Shown here in pieces: positions 38,803 to 50,300 of a DNA stretch of 64,000 nt (the stretch's first letter is position 1; every line of letters begins with the position of its first letter). The stretch lies in assembly GCF_020080835.1 (NCBI RefSeq), contig NC_058165.1:12273961-12337960 (forward strand), read 5' to 3'. Under the pieces are notes generated by a model. That model was not told the origin of the DNA and made no database searches. It was given only the letters and a program-made list of their open reading frames with translations. The position numbers and the translations under genes are program-made. Source of the DNA: Cotesia glomerata (Eukaryota > Arthropoda > Insecta > Hymenoptera > Braconidae).

Positions 38803-38806
<4 letters not shown>
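35918..38806 (+). mobile_element. R1-clade (Mino/Waldo-like) non-LTR retrotransposon, copy 2
   Basis: 5'-truncated in the endonuclease domain, otherwise complete to the 3' UTR, A run (38806-38832) and CA repeat. The 3' UTR is nearly the same as in copy 1. It lies between the two ~434 bp direct repeats. Confidence 0.8.
35930..38569 (+). pseudogene. ORF2 of R1-clade element: AP endonuclease, reverse transcriptase, Cys-His finger
   Basis: Frame 2 throughout. Part of an AP-type endonuclease comes first, with IAGDFNSRAVDWG (35936-35974), SSIVDLTF (~36085) and the catalytic CDHKAI (~36168). TAG at 36422-36424 and a TGA near 36494 interrupt it. The RT then runs open to 38569: NNKAPGLDGIAN (~36822), YRPLCMLDTAGKIFE, GGVPQGSVLGPLLW (~37398) and the catalytic TYADDVAV (~37498). 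The C-terminal finger CPSCPGAAEDAEHVFFVCP is near 38335-38390. Stop TAG 38567. ORF1 and the N-terminal endonuclease are missing by 5' truncation. Confidence 0.9.

Positions 38807-38847
<41 letters not shown>
38807..38847. repeat. A run plus (CA)n after copy 2
   Basis: About 27 A then a short CA repeat, the 3' junction of copy 2. Confidence 0.95.
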
Positions 38848-39281
38848 GACATACGGACATCATAGCGGAAACATTGGGGGAAGCTTTCTAGAATCCCAAA
38901 ACGTCAACATCCATTGAAAAGTAGATTTTCGAAAAACGGGGTGAAACTAATAACTACTCAACTTTTGAAAATTTTCAATTTTCTTAGCGGGAAGTTAAAT
39001 ATGAAATTAATTTATTATTCAATATTTCGACGTCGTGCATCCAATTTTTATATGCTCAAAATTACAATATTACGTATCTGCATAACTTTAATTTAACTTA
39101 ATTAGAAGTTGCAAAAAAAAAAAAAAAATTTTTTTTAAATTCAAAAATTCATGTTTTTAACCCTAGACTGGTCACCCTATGAGCGTGACGCCGCGCTCAA
39201 TTATATTTTTTTTATTACGTCTTCAATATTTACTGAAATAATTCAAAATTATAAATTTTTCAAACATCTTCGAAAACGTAA
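38848..39281 (+). repeat. ~434 bp direct repeat, right member
   Basis: Second member of the pair with 35484-35917. Here the sequence continues into the full piggyBac-type MITE and the rest of the older repeat. Confidence 0.85.
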
Positions 39282-39502
39282 AATTGCTGAAAAAAAATTT
39301 CTTAAAAAAATTTGCGGGGCTTTCTTCATCGCTTAACCAGAGTTGTAAGTAGTTTTTTGTCCGCGGCGTTGCCGAAAACACTTCTAGTTTCTGCCTGTCA
39401 AACGTGTATGAACTGGCAACACTGTACGCTCCAAAGGCATTGCGGCAAAACCCTCATCACTTGACCAAAATCGTTAGGTCGCGTTTGTTGACCAGTCTAG
39501 GG
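39161..39502. mobile_element. piggyBac-type MITE with TTAA target duplication
   Basis: 342 bp with TIRs CCCTAGACTGGTCA / TGACCAGTCTAGGG, flanked exactly by TTAA at 39157-39160 and 39503-39506. CCCTAG-type ends and TTAA duplications are the piggyBac signature. It has no transposase. A partial copy (first 123 bp) is at 35795-35917. Confidence 0.85.
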
Positions 39503-39514
39503 TTAAAAACCAAA

Positions 39515-39900
39515 AACCCCTCTACAAAAATTTCAGAATCTTTTAAGATCAGTACTAGGTATTATACAAAAAAAAATTGAGTCAAAATTTTATTGGCGCT
39601 CGTCATATTTGACGATTTTCAAAAATTCATAATTTGACAACTTTGGCATTTTTCAAAATTTTTTTCTAAAATATTTCTTTATCAATAGCCCCAAGTATCC
39701 CTTTCAAACAAACGAAAGCTCATTCCTGTATCTATAATGGTGTTTGAGATATTACAGAAAAAAAAATCGAAATACTGGAAAAATCGCGAAATTTTGAATT
39801 TGCATATCTTTTGAAAAAAAAATTTTTATTTTTTTTCCTTTTGCAGAACTAGACTTTGAACTTTGCAAACAAGAAAAAAGTGGTTTGTACATTTGACCAG
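39515..39900 (-). repeat. right part of the older dispersed repeat (inverted relative to 33910-34110)
   Basis: Shares inverted words with 33910-34110, so the whole 33.8-39.9 kb stack may be one palindromic repeat filled with later insertions. Confidence 0.45.
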
Positions 39901-40311
39901 ACCTACCTAGGGTAATGTGTTTCGATGCACTAAATCAGAATTTGTGATAAGTTTAGTCCGCACATGACCCAAATTTTTAGTATACTGCAAAAAACCTTCA
40001 AAAAAAGCTAAAAATCGCAAAAAAATACAATCATGTAAGCAAAAAAATTTTTTCGTCTTAAATGGATTTCAAATCACCGACAGAAATACCGAAATAGGAA
40101 AGGAAACGAAAAAAAAAACCGCTGCGTAGATCATTTGTACTCGGAAAAAATTAAATAATAGCAGTTACTATCTACTTATGGTAAAAAATTTTTCTGCCTT
40201 CCGGCCGGAAAGTAGCAATTTTCTGGCCGCTGCGCTAAACAAAGTTGCCACATTCCGGCTACGTCGAGCAGAAAAATAGTGTACATACCTTGGCCAGTAA
40301 AAAGTTAAGCC

Positions 40312-40370
40312 TCAGACCACATGTTTGTCAACCTCGGCTTCGCCTCGGCCAACAATTACATGTGGTCTGA
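40312..40370. repeat. 59-base hairpin motif TCAGACCACATGT..ACATGTGGTCTGA
   Basis: Perfect 13-base inverted arms around a core containing CCTCGGCTTCGCCTCGG. The inverted complement of this whole motif, with changes, is at 52661-52720. Confidence 0.8.
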
Positions 40371-40546
40371 TACTTTTCTTATTATACTGGCCTAGGTATT
40401 TAATATACTATTACCATTAACCCTATGGTAGTGAATACTATCTAGATGATTGTAGAAATCATCTAGATGGTAGCATCTACCATATTTATAATAACTGTTA
40501 CAATCTTGTATGTAAACTAGAGTTAGTTACCATTATCACCCTAAAT

Positions 40547-40653
<107 letters not shown>

Positions 40654-40749
40654 CTTCTGATGGTAACAGTAACCATCAGAAATTATAACAGCTACTATCT
40701 AAGGTAGTTAGTAGAATTTAAACATCAGGATTTCAAAACCACGGTCAAA

Positions 40750-40750
<1 letters not shown>

Positions 40751-40818
<68 letters not shown>
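40751..40818. repeat. (TA)n microsatellite
   Basis: Second AT run, about 98 bases after the first. The sequence between them holds a small hairpin (TCTGATGGT..ACCATCAGA). Confidence 0.95.
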
Positions 40819-40822
<4 letters not shown>

Positions 40823-41106
40823 GAAAAATATAGGTATTATTCTTATTAATTTATGGGATTAGTTCTTATACTGATTGTAGAAATGATTACTATGATTATG
40901 GAAATGACGCCCATAATATTAGGAAGTGTTCCTAAAATTTATAAGATCGCTTCCAACAATTATGGAAATAGTTCCAATACGAATTAATGTAGTGGTTTCT
41001 ATATTTACAGGAATTGTTTCCATCATTTATAGGAGCAGCCGTGACTTCTGAACCATAAATAAATAAAATTCTGCTTTAATAAACAATGACTCTTGTTAAA
41101 TTGCAC

Positions 41107-41215
41107 TGTACTTTCTTAACCATTGATGTTTTTAAAGATATAAGCTCATCCAGATGTTACACTTATCAAGAGCTTTCATTTGAGTACCCACATGCATTTT
41201 TGATATATTTTTCAT
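41107..41215 (-). repeat. ~95 bp motif, member 1 of 4 (minus)
   Basis: Contains AAGATATAAGCTCATCC..ATGTTACACTTATCAAGAGC, the inverted complement of the plus copies at 43043 and 43290. Confidence 0.65.
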
Positions 41216-41225
41216 GCATACATAT

Positions 41226-43010
41226 TGTGACGTTATTTTTTCGACCAGGGTCTATTTAAAATGAACGTCACTACCGCCAACGGATTTTTTGTGATTTTAA
41301 GTCGATATTCCAAGGCCAAAATTTTATAGAAAATAATTGAGAGGATTAAAAGTGAGTCTTTAGCGAACCTTCAGTGAGTTCTTAGCGAGTCTTTAGTGAG
41401 TAGAGTCCGAGTGTAGATGCCGAGTAACGAGGAGCTACAGTTTTAGTGTGAATTTAGAGTTACAGTTACAGTTGAGATTTTGAGAATTTTGAGATTAGAG
41501 TCAGTTTTAGAGTAAAGTTTTGGAAAGTATTGAGGTTGAGTCATTTAAGGTTTTTATTGAGTTATTTTGAGTTTTGAATTTTGAGTTTTGAGTTTCGAAT
41601 TTTAAGTTTTGGGTTTTAAGGCTGCAGAGTATGTGGGTAAATCAGCGTTACCGTGGAGCGGGACTATAAGTCACCCGGTTTCGTTTGATGCTAGACGCCA
41701 GTCTAACCCTTTGAGACTTCCAGGTGGAATGCCTAGGTCTGGTTGAGCCGCCAGCGCTCCAATGTAGAGGAACATGACGAAAGCATATGGGGTCAGTTTG
41801 AGTTACGTTTACGTTTACGTTTTTCGTTAAGTTTTTGTTACGTTTAAGTTACGTTTTTGATATTTTAATTTTGAGTTTAAGTTACGTTTTGAGTTACGTT
41901 TTTGGTTTCGATCCCAGCAGTAGTCAGTTCCCGGAGAGCATCCACTAAAGGAATATCCATACTCCGAGCCTCAATTGTTTGATTTAGAGATTAAAAAGTT
42001 TATGGGGATTAATTGAATATAGAAATTTTAGTTGGGAGTGAGTCACGTTTAAGAATACTTGAGTTTTAGATTTTGTTAAAGATAGTTGGATTTTAGATTT
42101 TGTTAAGGAGAGTTGAGTCTTAGACCTCGTAGAGGACAGTCGAGTTGGAGAGTCGCCTCTGATCACTTCAAGTGATCGGATGTGCGTATTATTGCAGCTA
42201 CAGGTTAAGAGTTTAGTCTCTTGAATTTTAGTCTAAGTTACAGAAATGAATATAGTTATGAGGTTTATTTAAGTTAGTATAAAAAGTTACTCAGCATCGG
42301 CATTGTTTATATCAGGTATGATTTTAGTTTATTTATTGTAATTTGAGCGTTAATAATTTAGTTTTTGGTCTTGAGATCTCGGATAGTCTCGTTTATAGTA
42401 AACTTTTGTATTATAAAGAATTTAGAGTTTTGTTGATAGATTTAATTGAGATTGTTATTCGAGTCATTAAGATTTATTTATTTATTTGTTTTATTTTATA
42501 AGAATAAGGTACTGTAACTTGGCTATAGCGTTGATGTTGTTAGCTATATCGTTCTAGTAATTTTATATGGATTTGAGATTGAGTTTGTTAATTAAGTTTA
42601 CGGTTTACTGAATAAATACCGATTTTGTTTTAATGATAAATTTTTAGTGTTGCGTATAAAATTATTACAATTATGGATCCTCTTTAACCGAACCACCCCC
42701 TCTCTCCACAAACCAGCACACTGAGCGACCCCGAGGTATTCCGTTGTCCTTCTGATTTTTGGTCTTTATTATGTTAAGTTTTCTGTATTTTCGATTTAGT
42801 TTACGTTTTAGCTAGTTTGATAATTCCTAGCGAATAAAAATTCTTTACGTTCCGCGTTCACTAGTTTGGTAATTCTAGTGATTAAAAATTACCTGGCGCC
42901 CTATTTTATCGAGACTAGAGACCAAGAATCGGAAAGATAACGAAGTATAATCCAGATTTTATTTTTAGAATTAAGTTTAGTTAAGTTCCCGTATACCCCC
43001 CTTGAAAATT
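41226..43010 (+). repeat. LTR-like segment with GAGTTTT/ACGTTT runs (uncertain)
   Basis: It starts TGTGACG like the LTR at 7762, though the rest is unrelated. It carries runs of GAGTTTTGA (41480-41620) and TTACGTTT (41800-41900) with strong G+T skew on the plus strand. No CA end or target duplication could be fixed in the AT-rich right flank. It could be a solo LTR. Confidence 0.3.
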
Positions 43011-43042
43011 TGGTTATAATATATATAATATATATAAATATA

Positions 43043-43395
43043 TGAGAAATTGATGTAGGTACTTAAATGCAAGCTCTTGATGAGTGTAATGTCGGAATGA
43101 GCTTATATCTCTAAAAATGTCAATAGTTAACAAGAAACAATGTCATTTCTTAATTATTGACATTTTTTAAGATCTAAACTCATTCTGATGTTACACTCAT
43201 CGAGACCTTTCACCTAAGTACCCACATGGCATTTTTTATATATTTTATATATATGGTATTTGTGAAATATATAAATATATAAAGTATGTGAAAAATGAAA
43301 GGTACTCAAATGAAAGGTCTTGATAAGTGTAACATCGGGATGAGCTTATATCTTTAAAAATGTCAATGGTTCAAAAGATACAAGGTCATTTCTTC
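43043..43395. repeat. ~95 bp motif, members 2-4 in alternating orientation
   Basis: Plus at 43043-43135, minus at 43140-43235 (together a hairpin), plus at 43290-43395. Shared words are CTTGATGAGTGTAA and ATGAGCTTATATCT. Confidence 0.7.
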
Positions 43396-43719
43396 ATTAT
43401 GTATCTAGAGAGACAGAGCATTTTCAAATGCAGACTAAATACTTATCATAATAACTTGACTATCAGTGAGAATGATATAAAACCTTGAAAAGACACAAAT
43501 TCAAGTCAAGATCTTTGCAGTGACAGTAAACATTGAATGTTTCCATACTATTATAGGAATCATTCCAATACTATCATGGAAACTATTTTTATAGCAGTAT
43601 AGGAAAAATTTCTATATGATTATGAAAACTATTCCCGTGATGAATCAAAAAGTACTTATAATTTTCTTTCCATGTACTTGAAAATTATTGAATTTTTGAT
43701 CAATTTTTTCATAGAATTC

Positions 43720-43900
43720 AATAATATTAATTACTATCCTTGATAGTAAATATTATCACCCTGAGAGTTACTATAACCATCTTGATAGTGACTGTTATCA
43801 TCCTGACTGTAACTGTTACTATAAAAAATGGAAACTGTTATCATAAAAAAATAATAACAGTAACCATCTTTGCATTAAAAAATTTTTTAATCATCCTAGA
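43720..43900. repeat. degenerate short-period repeat (TACTATCATCCTGATAG type)
   Basis: Units of about 24 bases of the type ATCATCCTGA-AGTAACTGTT recur. Related words occur at 40400-40540, so both may be subterminal parts of one element. Confidence 0.55.
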
Positions 43901-44450
43901 TGATTGGAGCTACAAATTTAGTATGATAACCCCTAACATTTAATTTTCTCCGTGTAGACATAAAAGCTCGATACAAGCGAAGAACGGTGTAAAATTAAGA
44001 AAAGTTTTTTTTTTTTTTTTTTTTTTTTCTATTACAATCTATAGATTTCATAGTATAATTTCAAAAGAATAATATCTATAGTTCATTACTGCTAGTAAGA
44101 ACAATACTGTTTTTTTATATTATTTACTACTTTATGACTATTTCTTACGATTTTTTGCTATTTTTAGCGTTTTTTTGTAATTTTTTCTAAGTTGAAGGGT
44201 GTACAAGCCAAACCAACTCCAGATTTGCATTTATCCCATCAAAATACATGAGGATAAACTTAATCTAGACAAACTTAATTTACCAGCTACATAATCTTCG
44301 AATTCGGATTCAGCGCATCGAAATAAATAATTCGATGTTGTTCTGATGAAATATATAAACCATTTTTTTGGTGTGCTGGTGTAATTAACAAAAAAATTAA
44401 ATGATCTTGTAGAGCTCACACTTCATTTTCGAATTATTTATATTCTCTAG

Positions 44451-45405
44451 GTTAGTAAAGAGCCGAGGCAAAAAACCCGAAAATAAATCACCAGTGGCAG
44501 ACAATACTAAGTACCCTTCCCAATTTACAGTGATTGATAATGTTTCAGATAATTATGAAGAGAGTGGAAAGTCACAAATTTCTGAAGAAGACATTATTGA
44601 TTCACAACCAAACAGTGATCCGCAGACATCCACCGTTAATAGTTATAACGATGTTAACGAAGTCACTGAAGGAATCGAGACAATGATGGTTGATAATGAC
44701 AATGTTAATCGAAATATTAACATTAATATTGAGAATTCGAACGATAGCCTGCCTTCGTCAGAACCTGAACCGCATTGTTCATACAAAGAAAAGCCTTATA
44801 GTATTATTAGAGGTAGTATAAATCAAGCTAATCCTAAATTTGGAATGTCTGCTGGTAACCAATGTACTGCGATGGCTGCTTCTGCCATAGCAACGGAAAC
44901 TTTTATTCCAATTGAAACTTGGAAGTCCGGAATTATTGATATCGTACTTGAAGTTGGAGATTCTCTTTATGAGGCTAGCATGTCTTTACGGGATAATCCT
45001 CCTGTTGATGGAGGACCTATTGATCAATATTATTTGGAAGTTCATAAGCTTTGTAATGAAGTATATATTTTCCCAAATTTTAGTTCTACCTTTACAGTTA
45101 AGGAAACTTTTTATGGAAAATGTTTTAACACTCCTGATGCAGAGCTTATGTCACTAGAGCAACGACTTGAGATGTTTCAAGGAAATAATATAAACGCAAT
45201 ACTGACAATGAATAACGTTTCAGTAGCAATTATTTCTTGTGATGGTTTATATTATTTATTCGATTCACACATTCGAAATGAATCAGGCACTGTTGATGCA
45301 GATGGTACATCTTGTGTTTGTTGTTTTGATAATTTAGAACAATTATTGACCATGATTGTTACAAATATGTCGATTTGTGAGGAAAATACAGATGCACAAA
45401 CATAG
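44451..45405 (+). CDS. cysteine protease of herpesvirus-tegument type (C76/M48-like deubiquitinase), transposon- or virus-derived
   Basis: The frame is open from a good splice acceptor (TATTCTCTAG| at 44441-44450) to TAG 45403. The first ATG (44683) lies before the catalytic domain, and an upstream exon is likely. Counting from codon 44494, the domain runs from IIRGSINQANPKFG (~104) to ~290. The nucleophile is in GNQCTAMAAS (Cys124); Asp257 and His259 are in YYLFDSHIRN. Together they give the Cys..Asp-x-His set of herpesvirus large-tegument deubiquitinases and related proteins in eukaryotic mobile elements. The W..GIIDIVLEVGDSLY block matches that family's pattern. The N-terminal ~100 residues are acidic and probably disordered. 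It would cut ubiquitin chains if active. A solo-LTR-like sequence follows at 45433. The family match is from memory of motifs; an OTU-type protease is the alternative. Confidence 0.6.
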
Positions 45406-45432
45406 AAATGATTCAAAACTAGAATGATTCAT

Positions 45433-46009
45433 TGTAAGACAACTAAGCGTTGAGTACACCAGGTATATTCGAGAATATTCGTAGAATGTTTTAAATAAAC
45501 AAATGATAACGAACGCCCGCGTGTCCTGGACTCTGGAGTTGAGTCAGCGCTCGTCATTCGAGTGGCCTTCGAAAATGCCACGCGCGTCAACTCGGGACTG
45601 CAGGATATTCGGGGCCCGATACGCAACCCTACTCCTCCTAGGGCGCGGCCCTTGGACGAGGAGATATAAGCGGGGTGCACGGGTGGTTCGAGGCTCTTCT
45701 TCTAAGGCTTTGCTTGATCTTAAAGTCACGAACTTAAGTCTCTTCATAATTTATACTCGTCGTGAGACGATTAATTCCGGTTACGAAATACCATTACGTA
45801 CTTCACGGCAGTTGTCAAATCATATCAATTCCAAGTGTATTTTAAATAGTTAAATAAATTAATTTGTTAATTAAATTCACCGAAGTTAGTTATTTCGGAG
45901 TTAATTCGAGAACCTCTACTTACGACTCTGGAGGTCGTAACATCTTTATCTCCAGCTTTAGTTGTTCTACTGATTACCTACAAACCCGTGAGGAAACCGG
46001 GACGTAACA
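45433..46009 (+). repeat. solo LTR-like sequence with TATA box
   Basis: TGTAAGACAAC..GGGACGTAACA, 577 bp, GC-rich centre, TATA-like GATATAAG at 45663, a T-rich/AATAAA stretch after it, and a small hairpin TTACGAC..GTCGTAA near its end. No target duplication was found. The open frames in it on both strands are composition effects. Confidence 0.45.
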
Positions 46010-46590
46010 CTGTGACCAACAGTAATGTTTACACTCAGATCGAATCACAACATTCTAAATTATTTTTGACAATTGAAAATAAATTTTTCTAAAAATATTA
46101 AATGATTATTTTAGTTCATTCTTGGAATAACAATAAGATTTTAATTAAATTTCAGGTATATTTTTCAGTTATTATTGGTATAAAAGTTTTGCTGTGATTT
46201 GGAAAAAGAATATTTGTGAAGTGTCTCATTGTTAATTATTTTGTAATTTTTATTACAGATCAAAAAAGGTATTGACTAGAAAATAAAGGTATTTACTTGT
46301 TGATAAAATTTTTACTGCTAGGAGAAATACTTTTTGAAAACCTAGTTCCCGATCCAGAAAAATGATTAAGAATGATTACGTTGTTGATAAGTTGATATGC
46401 TTATACATAAAAAAAGATATTCATAATAAAGATCCATATGCATCTAATCATTAAAAACTTACGGGAATAACATTTCAAATAAACAAGAATAAAAATATCT
46501 TCTCATTAACCACATGACTAAAATTATAACTATCCAATTAGCAAATTGAAAAAAAAATTATCTGGAACAGACAGTGGAAGGTATCGAACT
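46010..46590. other. intergenic, nothing recognised
   Basis: AT-rich, no coding stretch or repeat structure that I can support. Confidence 0.5.
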
Positions 46591-47361
46591 TTTATTAAGA
46601 GGTTTGTAATAACGTGAGTCAAAAATACTTTTTTTTCTCAGAACAAGATTGTAAAAAACAGTCTCAAACTTGTATTGTAGATGAACATTTGCAATCCGAC
46701 TAAATCCGTAAAATTATTCAAGTATGACTTTAAATTCGAATTTTGGCGTCGAAAACAATGAGATAGAGTTGAAATAACATAGATGTCTCTTGTAGAAAAT
46801 TAAATTCCTTTAAAGAAAAGTCTCATATGATTATTTAGAATCTCCAATATTTTAGACACAAGTACTTAAAACTTTTTGATACTGATCGCATCAGTGCAAT
46901 GACTGAATTCGAACTTCTATTTCAAATTTCAGAGGAAAAAACAATGAGATGAAGTTAAATCGATGATTACCTTTTTTGTAGAAAATTTAATTTTGTAAAA
47001 AAAAAGGTCTTGTATGATTTTGTTGTATCTTCATTATTTATGCCTTGCCGAGTACTTAAACCATAAAGAAACTGAAAAGATCAGTGATAAATCTTGATTT
47101 TGTCTTTGAATTAAAATTTTTTATAGGAAAAATAATGGAATAGAGCTAAATTCAAGAGGACCTTATTTATAGGAAATTGAATTCTCTCATAAAAAAGCTA
47201 AATGTAATTTTTTTATATTTCAATATTTTAGCCACGACAAGTACTTCAAACTTTTGAAAACTAATCAGATTGGTACTAAATTAATTTGAACTTTAAATTT
47301 TGAATTTCGGCTGAAGGACGAAAAGATAGAGTTAAATCAATCATAACCTTTCTCGTAGGAC

Positions 47362-50300
47362 CACGAAGTATAGATACAAGGAGTCCGAACGGTATAGGAT
47401 TTTTCACATTATTTATGTACACAAATAATAAACCCAGATCATAGTTCTCTTTTTTGCCACTGGCTGCGCGAGTATTTAGGAGGTACCGATACTATTATTA
47501 TTATTGCACGTAAATACGGACTGGCTAACCTGGCTCGTCAATGTAAAAAAATAAATTAAATTAAATATAAAATATAAATTTATTTTATTAGAATTATTTT
47601 TATAAAAAAATGGGAAAGTGTTGTGCCGTTGATGGTTGTCTTAGTGGCCGAAAGGCAAGTGAGCATTTAGGAAAAGTGGCTTTATTCAAAGCACCAAAAG
47701 TGAGTAACCTCAAAATAATATTAAAAATTTTATGTTAATAAATAATTGATTATTACATTAGTGTAGTTTTTAAATAATAATATTTAAAAAATGTTATATT
47801 TTTATTTTTCTTGTGTAGTATAGAAGTAATTATTCTAGTTTAATATTTTTTTCTAAAAGGATATTGAAATGCTCAGCAAATGAAGCTCTGCTCTTGGCAA
47901 AGAATTAAAAAATACCAATTTTATTTGCGAATTACATTTTAATCCAAAAGATGTTATTAAAAGTAATCAAGAGGTTCTAAAAGATGGGAGTATATATATA
48001 TTTTTAAAATATATTTTTATGAATACGAAAAAGTTCATTTGAAGAAGAATGCAATACCAAAATCCAATGTGACTACCAATGAAAATAATTGCAGGTTATT
48101 ATCAGATGATGTTCGTTTAATTACCTCTGGTATAATTAACGATGATATAATTGTCGACTGTAGTCTAAATTCTATTGAGTCTATTGAATCAATAATCGTC
48201 AATGAAATTGTAAACGAAGTAATTGAGCCTGACAATAAAAAATCTACAAACACAAATTTTTCTATTGGTACCAATATTTTGATTAATAGTGATAATTTGA
48301 AGATTATAAATGAGCCCGAAAAGTTTTCGTTTCATTCCATAGAAAAAATTTTAGAAGTTCAGCCACTACGTAAAAATTGGAGTTGGACTGTCATTAAAAA
48401 TTCATATATTTCATTATCATATATAAATTTAAAATTGGAATTAGTTTGTCACGTAAAAATTCATAAAGATCTAAAAGTTACGGTAAGAAGCTTAACTGGG
48501 AACAATTATTTGAATGGTATCAAAAAATTATTCTTACGTTACAGATCGTGAATGCCAAAACGAATATCCTTATTGATATGGATGTAAATATTTCGTCAAT
48601 TGATTGTGTTTGGCAGTTATTAAGCTCTTTAGAAAATACCTTTTTCTGTAGTGGAACTGGATACGATGACAAAAAGTAACCATGAATTTAGATACATTAA
48701 TTTATAATAACTAATGCTATTATTACTTAGTAATTAAAATCTCAAATACCGTGTTTAACATGTAATTGAATCTTAATATTTTATTTGCATATTTTACAAC
48801 GCAGAAAGCTCAATCGAGTTGTTCACACGGTAAAGTTTTGTTTTTATCTATTTCCAAATTAACATCTTGCAATTAAAAAATATTAATTGCTAATAATTCA
48901 CATGCAATAAGGCTTTTCAAACACTGTCAATTTGAAAATGCGTAATGAATTTATGAATGTGCTTGAAGTTTAAAACTTTATATACAACAGTTGTTGAAAA
49001 ATTAGACATTTTTTTATATTCTTGTGAAGTCTCTGCAACTTCAAAATAGTTATGAATTGAAAATAATCCTTTTCAGTCACGTATACTCAAAAAGATATCA
49101 CTGTTCTTGTAAGTCCCAAATATAATTCAAACATAAATCGGAGTAGACACTTCGTTCAATGTATGGCTTTCAAACCTCGCAAACGTTTTTAAATTACAAA
49201 AATAAATTTCCGGGTCACTCTATCAACTTATAATTTACTTTGTTCATTTCTGGTAAATGTTTAAATTCTCTTATAAAAAAATTGGACTATCGCCGGACTT
49301 TGGAACGATAAAGTATACCACTTTCCGTTAAATTGTCACTTTAATTTTTTGTGGAATATATTAGAAATCTACAGAGGCTGTAACTTCAATTTTATGTAGT
49401 TGAAATAATCGGAAATAATTTTTCTGTACTTAATATTTAGTACTTTTGGAGTCTTTCTGTATGAAAAATAAGTATAGTTAATAACGATATATGATTAATT
49501 TTGTTGAATATCAACGTTTGACGCTAGTGTAATCATTTCAAATTGTTTGCATGTATTTTCTCAAAATTTTTGGATATTTCTTTTTTAGAATAAAAATTTA
49601 AAACAACAATTATTAGATTTAAAAAATCAATGCGCTGAAATAAAAGAAGAAGTTTTATCTGAAAAAATTGCTGATTTACCTGCTTTACAGCAAGAAACTG
49701 TTAAAAATTGTTTATTGGCTGCAAAAGCTAAGAGTGCTAAACAACGCCGGTATTCCGTTGAGTGGGTGTATGAATGCCTGTTAATGAGCATTAAAAGTAG
49801 TGCTCTGTATGAACACATTAGAAAAAAAAAATATCCTCCCTTTACCATGTAAGGATACTTTGATGAGATATATACAAAAACTCGATAGCGCTTTTGGGTT
49901 TCCCAAGGCGATTTTTGACACACTGAAACTCAAAGGTTCACGTATGGAAGTCTATCAAAAAAGGGGTATTTTAATACACAATTCTTACTGCTGAGTAGTT
50001 AACTAACAATTTCCAGTACACTTTTACTAATACTAATTTATAAGAAATAACAAAAACATTATTGATATTTGATGAGTAAATGTTGCTATAAAAATTAACT
50101 CGCTTCTTTAATTAATGTGCTATAAGGATGAAAGATTAACTCGCTATTAATTAATTTTTTGTTGACAGCTTTATTTTATAACTTATACTCTTTTACTATT
50201 AGTTTCAACTTTATTAGAAGTGGGTACGCTTTTTATCTGTTTTAATTTTTTTCATGTTAATTAAACATAACAACATATTTTGTAGGTATATTGTCAGTCG

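Noticed and set aside
45503..45853. 116-codon plus frame and overlapping minus frames
   Set aside because: GC-rich centre of an LTR-like sequence; open on both strands because of composition.
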